22,750 bases of DNA, taken from assembly GCA_002319965.1 (NCBI GenBank), contig DCJQ01000001.1, positions 1 to 22,750 of the forward strand, in the 5' to 3' direction. Source of the stretch: Megasphaera sp. UBA1696. Lineage in GTDB: Bacteria > Bacillota > Negativicutes > Veillonellales > Megasphaeraceae. This document shows, one piece after another, positions 13,381 through 21,398 of this stretch (positions within the stretch are counted from its first letter, which is position 1; every line of letters begins with the position of its first letter). The position numbers were made by a program, and so were the translations under genes. Below the pieces are notes generated by a model. The model was not told the origin of the DNA. It did no database searches and worked only from the letters and a program-made list of their open reading frames with translations.

Positions 13381-14718
13381 ATGTCCCAACCTCAATCAAA
13401 CGGACTTTTAGAACGATTATTCCATTTATCTGAACATAATACGACGGTGCGGCGCGAATGCCTGGCGGGTCTTACGACCTTCGTTTCCATGGCTTACATT
13501 CTCTTCGTCAATCCTATCATCTTAGGCGATGCCGGTATGGATCCCGGTGCCGTCTTTACGGCGACGGCCTTATCGGCCATCATGGGCTGCCTGCTCATGG
13601 GCTTTTTGGCCAACTACCCCATCGCCATTGCCCCGGGCCTCGGCGACAATGCCTTTTTCACCTATTCCATCGTCCTGGCCATGGGTATGCCTTGGCAGCA
13701 GGCCATGGGCGGCGTCTTCATTGCATCCATCTTATTTACCTTGGTATCCTTATTCAAACTGCGTGAAATCATCATCGACGCCATCCCTCAGGACTTAAAG
13801 TACGCCATGGCTGCCGGTATCGGCATCTTCATCTCCTTCGTCGGCCTTCAAGGCGGCGGCATCGTCATGGCCGACCCGTCATCGATGGTCGCCATCGGCT
13901 CCTTTAAGGTCGCTACGACGTGGCTGACCATTTTCGGCATCTTCGTAACGGCCATGCTCATGGCCAAGAAGGTTCCCGGTGCCATCTTTTACGGCATCGT
14001 CCTGACGGCTGTTTTGGGCCTTGTCACCAATCTCATCCCCTTGCCGGACAGCATCATTTCCATGGCTCCGAGCCTGGAACCGACCTTTGGCGTCGGTGTC
14101 GCCAATATGGGCGCCATCGTCACCGACCCGCAGATGTGGGCCGTCGTCGTCATCTTCTTCCTGGTCGCCTTCTTCGATACGGCCGGAACCCTGATCGGTC
14201 TTGCTCAGCAGGCCGGCATCATGCACGACGGCAAGATGCCCCGCATCGGGAAAGCCCTCATGGCCGACTCCCTGTCCATGCTCGGCGGGGCCGTCATGGG
14301 AACGACGCCGACCGCCGCTTACGTCGAATCGTCGGCCGGCATTGCCGTCGGTGCCCGGACAGGCCTTACGGCTATCGTCGTCGCCATCCTCTTTGGCTTC
14401 AGCATGATTTTCTCGCCCCTCTTGTCGGTCGTTACGGCCCAGGTCACGGCGCCGGCCCTGATCATCATCGGCGTCCTCATGACGTCGTCTCTCCGCGAAA
14501 TCCACTGGGATCAATTCGAAACGGCCTTCCCGGCCTTCTTAGTCATCATCGGCATGCCTCTGACCTTTAACATTTCCTACGGCATCGCCTTCGGCTTCCT
14601 CTTCTACCCGATTCTGATGACCATTGCCGGCCGCCGGAAAGAGCTGAATCCCCTCATTTGGGTCATGTTCGTCCTGTTCCTGATCCTGCTCTATACCTTG
14701 ACGATTCTTAAATTCTAA
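13381..14718 (+). CDS. AzgA-type purine permease (NCS2/AzgA family)
   Basis: This 445-aa inner-membrane transporter has about 12-14 helices. The conserved AzgA features are an N-terminal ECLAGLTTFVSMAYILFVNP segment, IAPGLGDNAFFTY (about 84-96) before helix 3, a mid-protein FDTAGTLIGLA motif and the signature GTTPTAAYVESSAGIAVGAR (about 307-326). These transporters import adenine, guanine or hypoxanthine with protons. The GDN replaces the usual GLN in the PGLGLNAFF motif, so substrate preference may differ. AAGGAGGG lies about 11 bases before the ATG. The deaminase-like gene follows after 12 bases, making adenine a likely substrate. Confidence 0.93.
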   Translation: MSQPQSNGLLERLFHLSEHNTTVRRECLAGLTTFVSMAYILFVNPIILGDAGMDPGAVFTATALSAIMGCLLMGFLANYPIAIAPGLGDNAFFTYSIVLAMGMPWQQAMGGVFIASILFTLVSLFKLREIIIDAIPQDLKYAMAAGIGIFISFVGLQGGGIVMADPSSMVAIGSFKVATTWLTIFGIFVTAMLMAKKVPGAIFYGIVLTAVLGLVTNLIPLPDSIISMAPSLEPTFGVGVANMGAIVTDPQMWAVVVIFFLVAFFDTAGTLIGLAQQAGIMHDGKMPRIGKALMADSLSMLGGAVMGTTPTAAYVESSAGIAVGARTGLTAIVVAILFGFSMIFSPLLSVVTAQVTAPALIIIGVLMTSSLREIHWDQFETAFPAFLVIIGMPLTFNISYGIAFGFLFYPILMTIAGRRKELNPLIWVMFVLFLILLYTLTILKF

Positions 14719-14730
14719 GGAGGTAGCCCT

Positions 14731-16509
14731 ATGCTTACGAAAGAATTATTATCCGACTATATCGATGCTGGCGCGGCTAAAATCAAGGCCGACCTGGCCA
14801 TCGTCGGCGGCACCCTTATAAATGTCAACACCGGCGAATATTATAAGGCTGACGTCACCATGTATAAGGGAAAAATCGTCGCCGTTGAAAGTGATATTTC
14901 CGACTACATCGGCCCTGACACCAAGACCGTCGACGGGACGGGAAAATATTTGGCGCCGGGCCTCATCGACTGCCATATCCACGTGGAATGCAGTAAGATG
15001 AGCATGACCCGCTTTGCCCAGGCCGTCGTTCCCTGCGGCACGACGAGCATCGTAAGCGGCCTTGACGAATACATTTCCGTCATCGGCGTCGACGGCTTAG
15101 GCCCGATTTTTGAAGAAATCGACGCCTCGCCCTTGAAGGTCTTTTGGGCCTTGCCGTATAAAACTCCGTACACCATTCCCGTATCGACCATCGCCTACAA
15201 TGTCACGGCCAAGGATCACGCCAAATACCACCAGGACCCGAACTGCTACGGTATTTGGGAACTCGTCCGCGAAGCCGTCCAAACGAAGGATGCCGATACC
15301 CTCGAAGCTTTGGTCTTGGCTCAGAAATACCATCGCCCCATCTTCGGCTGCAGCCCCCTGGCCCGCGGCAAGGACCTCAACGAATACCTCATGAGCGGCG
15401 TCCGCGTCGACCATGAAAGCTACGACCATCAGGAATTTTTAGAAAAGGCCCGCAAAGGGATGCACACCATCATCCGCGAATCGGCAGTCACCAAGTTCCT
15501 GAAGGAAAATGTCCGCGCCATCACCGAAGGGGCCCCGGGCATCGCCCGCCACACCAGCTTCTGCTCGGACGACGTCCACGCCCGCGGCATCTTAAAGACC
15601 GGCCATATCGACAACATGGTCCGCCTGGCCATTGCTGCCGGTCTCGCTCCGATGACGGCCATCCAGATGGCCACCATCAATGCTGCCGAAGCCTATGAAA
15701 TCGACGACCGCGTCGGCTCCATTGCCCCCGGTAAAGATGCCGATATCCTCCTCGTCGACCAGCCCGGGACCTTCACCGTCGAAACGGTCATCAGTAAGGG
15801 CATGGTCGTCACTGAAAACAAGAAAAACGTCTTCACCTACACCGTACCGGCTCGCGATGCAGCCCTGCTGAATACGGTACAGCACGAAAAGATGCGTCCC
15901 CTCGACTTTGCCTACCACGTCGACCTCAAAGAAGGGACGGCCGTCGTCGAAACCATCGACAGCGTCGGTCCTTTCATGCGCAAACGCCGTGACGTCGAAC
16001 TCGAAGTCAAAGACGGCATCGTTCGCCCGAGTGCCGAAAAAGACGTGGCCTTAGTTTCGGTCATCGAACGCTACGGCAAAAACGGCAACGTATCGAAAGG
16101 CTTCATCTCCGGCTGGTCCCTCACCAAGGGCGCCATTGCCACGACGGCTGCTCCCGATGACAACAACCTCGTCGTCGCCGGCGCCAACTACGAAGACATG
16201 GCATTGGCAGCCAATACCCTCATCGAAAACGGCGGCGGACAGGTCGTCGTCCTCGACGGAAAGATTGTATCCTTCCTGCCCCTGCCCATTGCCGGCATCG
16301 CTTCCGACATGACGCCGGAAGAACTGGCGCAGAAAGAAAACGAACTCGATGAAGGGGCGAAAACCCTCGGAAGCCGCCTGCCGGACCCGATCTTCTACCT
16401 CTCCTTCCTGCCCATTACGGCCATTCCCGACCTTGCCATCACCGACGGCGGCAACGTCGATTACACAAAACTTTCTTACTTCGACCCCATTTTACAACTG
16501 AAACCGTAA
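14731..16509 (+). CDS. Adenine deaminase-like amidohydrolase
   Basis: This 592-aa protein has the length and two-domain layout of adenine deaminase, which converts adenine to hypoxanthine and ammonia in the cytoplasm. Visible motifs are PGLIDCHIHVE with H82 and H84, E177, HESY (228-231), CSDD (278-281) and a C-terminal GGGQVVVLDGK...SFLPLPIAGI block typical of the family. Two usual metal-site segments differ: the DPHE motif reads LDE here (111-113), and the GHCPGL motif reads GCSPLA (206-211), so two histidines appear to be missing. It may be a divergent deaminase or a related enzyme on another purine-like substrate. The ribosome binding site (AAGGAGGT) overlaps the permease stop, showing tight coupling. 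Confidence 0.85.
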   Translation: MLTKELLSDYIDAGAAKIKADLAIVGGTLINVNTGEYYKADVTMYKGKIVAVESDISDYIGPDTKTVDGTGKYLAPGLIDCHIHVECSKMSMTRFAQAVVPCGTTSIVSGLDEYISVIGVDGLGPIFEEIDASPLKVFWALPYKTPYTIPVSTIAYNVTAKDHAKYHQDPNCYGIWELVREAVQTKDADTLEALVLAQKYHRPIFGCSPLARGKDLNEYLMSGVRVDHESYDHQEFLEKARKGMHTIIRESAVTKFLKENVRAITEGAPGIARHTSFCSDDVHARGILKTGHIDNMVRLAIAAGLAPMTAIQMATINAAEAYEIDDRVGSIAPGKDADILLVDQPGTFTVETVISKGMVVTENKKNVFTYTVPARDAALLNTVQHEKMRPLDFAYHVDLKEGTAVVETIDSVGPFMRKRRDVELEVKDGIVRPSAEKDVALVSVIERYGKNGNVSKGFISGWSLTKGAIATTAAPDDNNLVVAGANYEDMALAANTLIENGGGQVVVLDGKIVSFLPLPIAGIASDMTPEELAQKENELDEGAKTLGSRLPDPIFYLSFLPITAIPDLAITDGGNVDYTKLSYFDPILQLKP

Positions 16510-16524
16510 GGATGGTAATTCTAT

Positions 16525-16574
16525 AAAAGGAGTCGGAATGACAAGTCTCTTCAGACCTCATTCTGGCTCCTTTT
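16525..16574 (+). terminator. Terminator of the purine operon
   Basis: A 17-bp stem (16525-16541 with 16558-16574) with two G-T wobbles has a 16-base loop and ends in TTTT followed by GT. It lies 16 bases beyond the stop of the deaminase-like gene. Confidence 0.85.
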
Positions 16575-16713
16575 GTACGTATTTATGGGCTCACCGGTCT
16601 TTTCCGGACGGGCCATTGCCTTCGTAAGGCTTGCGTAAACTTTGCCCCATCTTTACTCGTTCTATATGTTCTTTTGGTATGCTGTAAAAAATAGACTAAA
16701 AGGTGGGATTTTT

Positions 16714-18078
16714 ATGGCAAAGACTTATGTGCTCGATACGAATGTCCTGATTCAGGCTCCGTATGCTATGCAGTGTTTTGAAGATAATCATGTCGTTATT
16801 CCCCTGGTTGTCGTGGAAGAATTGGATGGACTGAAAAAAGCGGATGGTGAACGCGGGTTCAATGCCCGGCAAGCCATCCGCTTTTTGGAACGTTTAAGGC
16901 TCCGCGGCAACTTACTGGACGGCGTAGCCCTTGATAACGGCGGCATGGTGCGTATCGAGATTAACTGCGTCCATGAGGCGCTGCCGGAATCGCTGCCTGA
17001 CGATCAGGCCGATAACCGAATTCTCAAAGTCTGCTGCCACCTGCAAAGCTGTCAGCCCATTTTGGTCACCAAAGATCTGGTGCTGCGGCTCAAAGCCCAG
17101 GTGCTGAATATTGAAGCTCAGGATTTCAGTACGGAACAGGTACTGCCCGAAAAGAACGGCTATACCGGCCGTCAGACCTGCTACGTCCCGGAAAGCGACT
17201 TCGATTCCTTTTTAGAAGAAGGCATCGATGCCGGTCGTCTCTACCAAATCGACGACCATGCCCAGCGCTACGACGTGACGGTACAGGAAAATGAGTTCAT
17301 CATCTTACAGGCCGACGCCTCCCTTCGCAAGACCCACTTAGGACGGGTCCACAAAGGGCGCGTCATCCCCCTGACCTACAGCCGCGTTTCCCCCTATGGC
17401 ATCAAGCCGCGAAATGCAGGCCAGTATTTTATGCAGGAAGCCTTGATGCAGTCGGCCGAAGAAGCGCCGTTGGTCATCATCAAAGGCCAGGCCGGCACGG
17501 CCAAGACCTTCTACTCCTTGGCCGTCGGTCTTGAAAAGATTATCAACCATCCGACGGGCGAATACCGGCGTATCCTCATCTGCCGGCCGAATGCCCAATT
17601 CGACTCGGATATCGGCTTTTTGCCCGGCGATGAACAGGAAAAGATTTCGCCCCTCATGCGGCCTATTATCGACAACCTGGAACAGCTCATCGACAGCAAT
17701 GAAGCCGAACGCTATGAAAACGAAAGAGAACTGGCCGAAAAGATTGAAGAAATCTTCGACCGCCACGTCATCCAGACCGAGGCGCTAAACTTCATCCGCG
17801 GCCGGTCCCTGGAAAAGACGTATCTCATCATCGACGAAGCGCAAAACATGACGCCCAATCAGGTCAAGGGCATCATCACCCGGGCCGGCAAAGGCACAAA
17901 AATCATCCTCGTCGGCGACCCCAACCAGATCGACCGCCCCTTCCTCGATGAACGGACGAACGGCCTTACTTATGCCGCCGGCAAGATGAAGGGCAGCCCC
18001 TTATGCTACCAACTGACCATGCGGGCTGATGAATGCGAACGGTCCCCCTTAGCCCTGGACGCCGTTCAGCGCTTATAA
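16714..18078 (+). CDS. PIN domain-PhoH ATPase fusion (PhoH2)
   Basis: This 454-aa protein starts at ATG 16714 (AAGGTGGGA upstream); the frame is open earlier but has no ribosome binding site. The N-terminal PIN RNase domain (about 4-145) shows its acidic residues: D8 in VLDTN, E35/E36 and D38 in EELDG, D100 in DNR and D121. The C-terminal PhoH-like ATPase has a Walker A GQAGTAKT (258-265), a Walker B with DEAQ (374-377) and sensor-like LVGDPNQID. PhoH2 proteins are described as RNA helicases coupled to a sequence-specific RNase. Here no antitoxin-like gene precedes it, so it appears as a stand-alone housekeeping copy. Confidence 0.95.
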   Translation: MAKTYVLDTNVLIQAPYAMQCFEDNHVVIPLVVVEELDGLKKADGERGFNARQAIRFLERLRLRGNLLDGVALDNGGMVRIEINCVHEALPESLPDDQADNRILKVCCHLQSCQPILVTKDLVLRLKAQVLNIEAQDFSTEQVLPEKNGYTGRQTCYVPESDFDSFLEEGIDAGRLYQIDDHAQRYDVTVQENEFIILQADASLRKTHLGRVHKGRVIPLTYSRVSPYGIKPRNAGQYFMQEALMQSAEEAPLVIIKGQAGTAKTFYSLAVGLEKIINHPTGEYRRILICRPNAQFDSDIGFLPGDEQEKISPLMRPIIDNLEQLIDSNEAERYENERELAEKIEEIFDRHVIQTEALNFIRGRSLEKTYLIIDEAQNMTPNQVKGIITRAGKGTKIILVGDPNQIDRPFLDERTNGLTYAAGKMKGSPLCYQLTMRADECERSPLALDAVQRL

Positions 18079-18092
18079 AAAATCGTACCGAA

Positions 18093-18902
18093 CTACGGTT
18101 TCAGATACTGTTGGGAAATGGCCGGATTCCACGAGCAGCAGCCGCCCGTTTCTTTTTCAAAGCGCCAGTGCTGGCGGACGTCGGGATACTTTTCGTGATC
18201 GACTTCGCTGAGGAACATCTCTAAAGGGCGGATGAAGTCGCGGTATTCGCCGTACAAGGTCTTATAGACGACATACGTTTCCTTCGTTGCGGCATCGTCG
18301 GCCAGGCCGATGATACGGTACCGTTTCTGCTTAAAGTGACGCCACGTTTCCCCCGGTTTTGGCAGTTCCCGGCCGGCTACAAAGGCGCTGAGGGCAGCCA
18401 AGGACGGTAAAAAAGCGGCGGCTTTCACCCACTTGGCATCGACGAAGCCTTGACGGCTCATGGCTTCCAAGAAGGCTTTCAAAGGCTGATAGTAGCCGTT
18501 AAAGTCGAGGAAGGCGAAGCGGCCTTTGAGGTGACCGAGTTTTACTTCACTCATGACCTGGCTGATTTCTTCTAACGTGCCGAAGCCTCCGGGAAAGGCC
18601 AGGAAGATATCCCCTAATTCCATCATCTTCGCTTTGCGTGAAGCCATGTCCGGCGTGACGATAAGCTTTGTCAGGCCCTCCTGTTGGAGCGCCGTATCGA
18701 TAAACTCCTGAGGCTCTACGCCGATGACGGCGCCGCCCTTTTTTAAGGCTCCGGCAGACAAAGCTCCCATGAGCCCCGTTCGGCTGCCGCCGTAAATCAA
18801 GGTATGTCCGTGCTCGGCAATCCAAGCTCCCAAGGCCGAGGCGTAGGCTTCATAACTGGGATCGTTTCCCCGACTGGCGCCGAGATAGACAGTGATGTTC
18901 AT
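18093..18902 (-). CDS. LOG family protein fused to DUF1653
   Basis: This is a 269-aa protein. Residues 1-180 form a LOG (lysine-decarboxylase-like) domain: a GAS start, YGGSRTGLMG (37-46), SRKAKM (88-93) and the PGGFGTLEE motif (104-112). This domain releases cytokinin-type bases from nucleoside monophosphates or acts as a nucleotide phosphoribohydrolase. Residues about 186-248 match DUF1653 (TWRHFKQKRYRIIGLA, ...VVYKTLYGE, RPLEMFLSEV), a small beta domain of unknown function. The TGG-x-GLMG motif is altered at its third glycine to serine. The gene converges with PhoH, with 14 bases between stops. The ribosome binding site is AGAAGGGA. Confidence 0.92.
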   Translation of the reverse strand: MNITVYLGASRGNDPSYEAYASALGAWIAEHGHTLIYGGSRTGLMGALSAGALKKGGAVIGVEPQEFIDTALQQEGLTKLIVTPDMASRKAKMMELGDIFLAFPGGFGTLEEISQVMSEVKLGHLKGRFAFLDFNGYYQPLKAFLEAMSRQGFVDAKWVKAAAFLPSLAALSAFVAGRELPKPGETWRHFKQKRYRIIGLADDAATKETYVVYKTLYGEYRDFIRPLEMFLSEVDHEKYPDVRQHWRFEKETGGCCSWNPAISQQYLKP

Positions 18903-18980
18903 CGTGTTTCCCTTCTCTCCTCTATATTCATGGCCTTGACGGCCATTGTATGCTACAATAATACTATCTATTATAGCATA

Positions 18981-19182
18981 TGTGAGGAGTATTCCGACGT
19001 ATAAATGTCAGGAAAAACCGCAGCTGTCCGGCAAGTTTTATCGGCGAAAGAATTTCACGTCAAGAGAAGAGATTTCGGTCGCGGTAATCCGTGCCCTTAA
19101 GGATTTCATATCCCGCGACGAGCTGATGCTGCTGGCTGACAGGCGGTTCATAAAAGAGCTTCACCTATCGAGGTATACGTAA
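18981..19182 (+). CDS. Small basic protein of unknown function
   Basis: A GTG at 18981 opens 67 codons to TAA at 19182; the frame is open about 12 codons further back. The predicted protein is basic at the start and helical later (SREEISVAVIRALKDFISRD, then ELMLLADRRF), and looks like coding sequence. A strong terminator begins on the stop codon, arguing for a real transcription unit. The weak points are no clear ribosome binding site at the GTG and an unusual arginine-rich N-terminus. A TTGACG at 18936 could be a -35 element. No family is recognised. Confidence 0.45.
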
Positions 19183-19223
19183 AAGGCGTATTCACAAGAA
19201 ACTTCTTGCGAAACGCCTTTTTC
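19181..19223 (+). terminator. Strong terminator upstream of the recombinase gene
   Basis: A 9-bp stem (19181-19189 with 19213-19221, AAAAGGCGT/ACGCCTTTT) encloses a second stem (19191-19198 with 19205-19212, one mismatch) around a six-base loop. It ends in five T. It separates the small gene from the recombinase and insulates the latter from upstream transcription. Confidence 0.88.
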
Positions 19224-19255
19224 TTATCTATGCGAAAACGAAAGGAGCCGATCCC

Positions 19256-20251
19256 TTGCCTAAAGAAACAGATGCGCCCAACTTTTTTATCGGCCGCAGC
19301 GACACCATTGCCAACAATGATAAATTATCCCATAAATCCCGCCAAAGCCTGTATACGGCCCGGGCGGCCAATACGGTCGACGCCTATCGCTCGGACTGGA
19401 ATGACTTCTGCGACTGGTGTGCCTACCACGAGATGTCGTCCTTTCCGGCAGAACCGGAAACGATCGTCAACTACATCAATGACCTGGCTGACAATGCCAA
19501 GGCCAACACCATTGCCCGACGCATCAGTGCCCTCACGGAAAATTTCGATGCCGCCGGGGTCAAAGACAATCCCTGCCGCTTTCCCATCGTCCGCAACGCC
19601 CTGCGCGGTATCAAGCGCATGAAAGGCACGATTCAGCACGGCAAGGCGCCGGTCCTCTTCGACGACATCAAAGAAATGCTGACCTTCCTCGAAGGCAAGG
19701 ACATCCAGCAGATTCGGGACCGGGCCATCTTATTGGTCGGCTTTTACGGTGCCCTGCGCCGGTCGGAACTGGCCGGCATCGACGTCGAAGACTTGAAATT
19801 CACCCGTCTGGGGCTTTTAATCACCCTGCGCAAATCGAAGACCGACCAATTCGACCAGGGCCAGATGATCGCCATCCCCATGGTAAAGGATACGAATCTC
19901 TGCGCCGTCACGGCGTTAAAGAATTGGCTCGACATGAGCGGCATTACGACGGGCCCTGTCTTCCGCGGTCTGACTAAAGGACACCATATCCGCAAGACGC
20001 GGATCTCCGATAAGGCCATTGCCCTCATCGTCAAGCACTATGCCGAACTCATGGGCATGAACCCCGATGATTACGGGGCCCACAGCCTGCGCCACGGCTT
20101 TGCCACGTCGGCCGCCCAGCACCACGTCGAAGAACGGCAGATCATGCGCCAGACCCGCCATAAGTCACAGGCTATCGTCCGCCGTTATATCGACGAAGCC
20201 GACCGCCTCGTCGACAGCCCGATTTTAAAAATTACGGAAGATAAGTCTTAA
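19256..20251 (+). CDS. Tyrosine recombinase (phage-integrase family)
   Basis: This 331-aa protein starts at TTG 19256 with AAAGGAG 8 bases upstream; no in-frame ATG near it has a better site. The N-terminal SAM-like DNA-binding domain spans about 38-125 (NTVDAYRSDWNDFCDWC). The catalytic domain has a full set: R168 (GALRRSEL), K195 (RKSKTDQ), H276 and R279 (HSLRHG), H302 (TRHKS) and Y311 (RRYID). It is therefore predicted active. No excisionase, relaxase or phage gene is nearby, and its 3' end overlaps the YneA-like gene by 4 bases. It could be a stand-alone chromosomal recombinase, a remnant of an excised element, or an enzyme acting on a distant site. Confidence 0.93.
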   Translation: MPKETDAPNFFIGRSDTIANNDKLSHKSRQSLYTARAANTVDAYRSDWNDFCDWCAYHEMSSFPAEPETIVNYINDLADNAKANTIARRISALTENFDAAGVKDNPCRFPIVRNALRGIKRMKGTIQHGKAPVLFDDIKEMLTFLEGKDIQQIRDRAILLVGFYGALRRSELAGIDVEDLKFTRLGLLITLRKSKTDQFDQGQMIAIPMVKDTNLCAVTALKNWLDMSGITTGPVFRGLTKGHHIRKTRISDKAIALIVKHYAELMGMNPDDYGAHSLRHGFATSAAQHHVEERQIMRQTRHKSQAIVRRYIDEADRLVDSPILKITEDKS

Positions 20252-20580
20252 GGGACCAGCTGTGCAGCCAGGACTTGCCGCACATGACCGGCCTTGCCGG
20301 CGGCGACGGGCAGGCGCAAGACTTGACCGGGCTGGATGGCACGATCGCCGGTCAGTTTATTTTCGTCGAGGATGGACTGGATGACCTGACGTACATCCGT
20401 ATCTTCATCGACGACGACCGACGCCAGCTGCCAAACGGTCTGTCCCGGTTCGACGCGAACGGAAACGTATTCCTGTGAAGGCTGATAGCTCCAGCCGATT
20501 TGGGTGCACATAAAGATAGCCAGGCCAATCAAGGCGACATATTTCAGTAACGGGCCTCTCCCTTTTCGTCTTCTTCTCAT
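20248..20580 (-). CDS. yneA: YneA-like LysM protein, SOS-regulated
   Basis: This 110-aa protein starts at ATG 20580 with TAGGAG 8 bases upstream. A basic N-terminus (MRRRRKGRG) and one membrane helix (about 11-27) are followed by a LysM peptidoglycan-binding domain (about 41-91; VRVEPGQTVWQLA ... IQPGQVLRLP). This layout, and the position divergent from lexA, match YneA, which delays cell division during the SOS response in Bacillus. The name rests on layout and context, not on sequence identity. Its promoter contains a LexA box, so DNA damage should induce it. Confidence 0.85.
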   Translation of the reverse strand: MRRRRKGRGPLLKYVALIGLAIFMCTQIGWSYQPSQEYVSVRVEPGQTVWQLASVVVDEDTDVRQVIQSILDENKLTGDRAIQPGQVLRLPVAAGKAGHVRQVLAAQLVP

Positions 20581-20614
20581 GGTTATCACTCCTAAGTAAA
20601 AACGAACGTTCTAA

Positions 20615-20688
20615 GAACAAGTGTTCGTCGACACCCTTATTATAGCTTCGAACAGTTGTTCCTGTCAAGGCGATTTGAACAAATGTTT
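20615..20688. promoter_or_regulatory. Three LexA boxes in the divergent SOS promoter region
   Basis: GAAC-N4-GTTC sites lie at 20615-20626 (GAACAAGTGTTC), 20650-20661 (GAACAGTTGTTC) and 20677-20688 (GAACAAATGTTT, one mismatch). They match the Firmicute LexA operator. The first lies downstream of the yneA -10, the second in the spacer of the yneA promoter, and the third overlaps the lexA -35. Centres are 35 and 27 bases apart. Confidence 0.92.
20639..20668 (-). promoter_or_regulatory. yneA promoter
   Basis: On the minus strand a perfect TTGACA (20668-20663) and a perfect TATAAT (20644-20639) are 18 bases apart. A LexA box fills the spacer. The strong promoter under tight repression fits an SOS-induced gene. 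Confidence 0.9.
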
Positions 20689-20715
20689 GATTTTTTTCGG
20701 TATTTTCGGTATAAT
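20687..20715 (+). promoter_or_regulatory. lexA promoter
   Basis: TTGATT (20687-20692) and TATAAT (20710-20715) are 17 bases apart. The third LexA box overlaps the first two bases of the -35, giving autoregulation of lexA and the downstream Crp/Fnr gene. Confidence 0.85.
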
Positions 20716-20769
20716 GTGACTAGCTATACTGGAATGATTGTAACTTGCCAGAGACTGGAGTGACTATAT

Positions 20770-21387
20770 ATGATTACCAATGAAAAAATGCTGACGACCC
20801 GTCAAAAACAGATATTAGAATACATCCGCACCTGTGTCCACCAATTCGGATATCCCCCGTCGGTACGGGAAATCTGCAAAGAAGTCGGCCTCAGCTCGAC
20901 GTCGACGGTCCATGGTTACCTCCATCGATTGGAAGACCTGGGCTATATCCGCCGCGATCCGGCTAAGAACCGAACGATCGAACTCCTCGACGAAGGTTCG
21001 TGGCGTTCGAAGAAAATCGTTCCCCTGCCCCTCGTCGGCCAGGTCCGTGCCGGAGCTCCCATCTTTGCCGAGGAATGCGTCGAAGATGTCTACCCCTTCC
21101 CGGCTGATTTTATCGGCAATGACGACTGCTTCATGCTCATCGTCCAAGGGGACAGCATGAAAAATGCCGGTATCCTCGAAGGGGACCAGCTCATCGTTCG
21201 CCATCAGGACACGGCAGAAAACGGTGAAATCGTCGTCGCCCTCATCGACGATGAAGCGACGGTAAAGCGTTATTTCCGTGAAAAAGATGCCATTCGACTC
21301 CAGCCGGAAAATGATGAATACGAACCGATTTACACGCGAAACTGCAAGATTCTCGGCAAAGTCGTCGGCCTCTACCGTCAATATTAG
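20770..21387 (+). CDS. lexA: LexA, SOS repressor
   Basis: This 205-aa protein has an N-terminal winged helix (MLTTRQKQILEYI, GYPPSVREICKEVGLSS, STVHGYLHRLEDLGYI) and a C-terminal peptidase domain. The self-cleavage site is A94-G95 (VRAGAP). The catalytic dyad is S129 (GDSM) and K166 (ATVKRY). RecA bound to single-stranded DNA triggers cleavage and relieves repression of DNA repair genes. Length and all key residues are normal. The upstream LexA boxes show autoregulation. A Crp/Fnr gene follows after 11 bases in the same operon, which is less usual. Confidence 0.98.
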   Translation: MITNEKMLTTRQKQILEYIRTCVHQFGYPPSVREICKEVGLSSTSTVHGYLHRLEDLGYIRRDPAKNRTIELLDEGSWRSKKIVPLPLVGQVRAGAPIFAEECVEDVYPFPADFIGNDDCFMLIVQGDSMKNAGILEGDQLIVRHQDTAENGEIVVALIDDEATVKRYFREKDAIRLQPENDEYEPIYTRNCKILGKVVGLYRQY

Positions 21388-21398
21388 GAGGTATCTCT

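Noticed and set aside
13879..14570. ORFs of over 200 aa opposite and out of frame with the permease
   Set aside because: Their composition (runs of Asp/Gly/Arg/His) is that of a shadow of GC-rich coding sequence; the permease frame has full family motifs.
18079..18092. Terminator between the PhoH and LOG genes
   Set aside because: Only a weak 4-bp ACCG/CGGT stem is visible inside the end of the LOG gene, with no adequate T-run.
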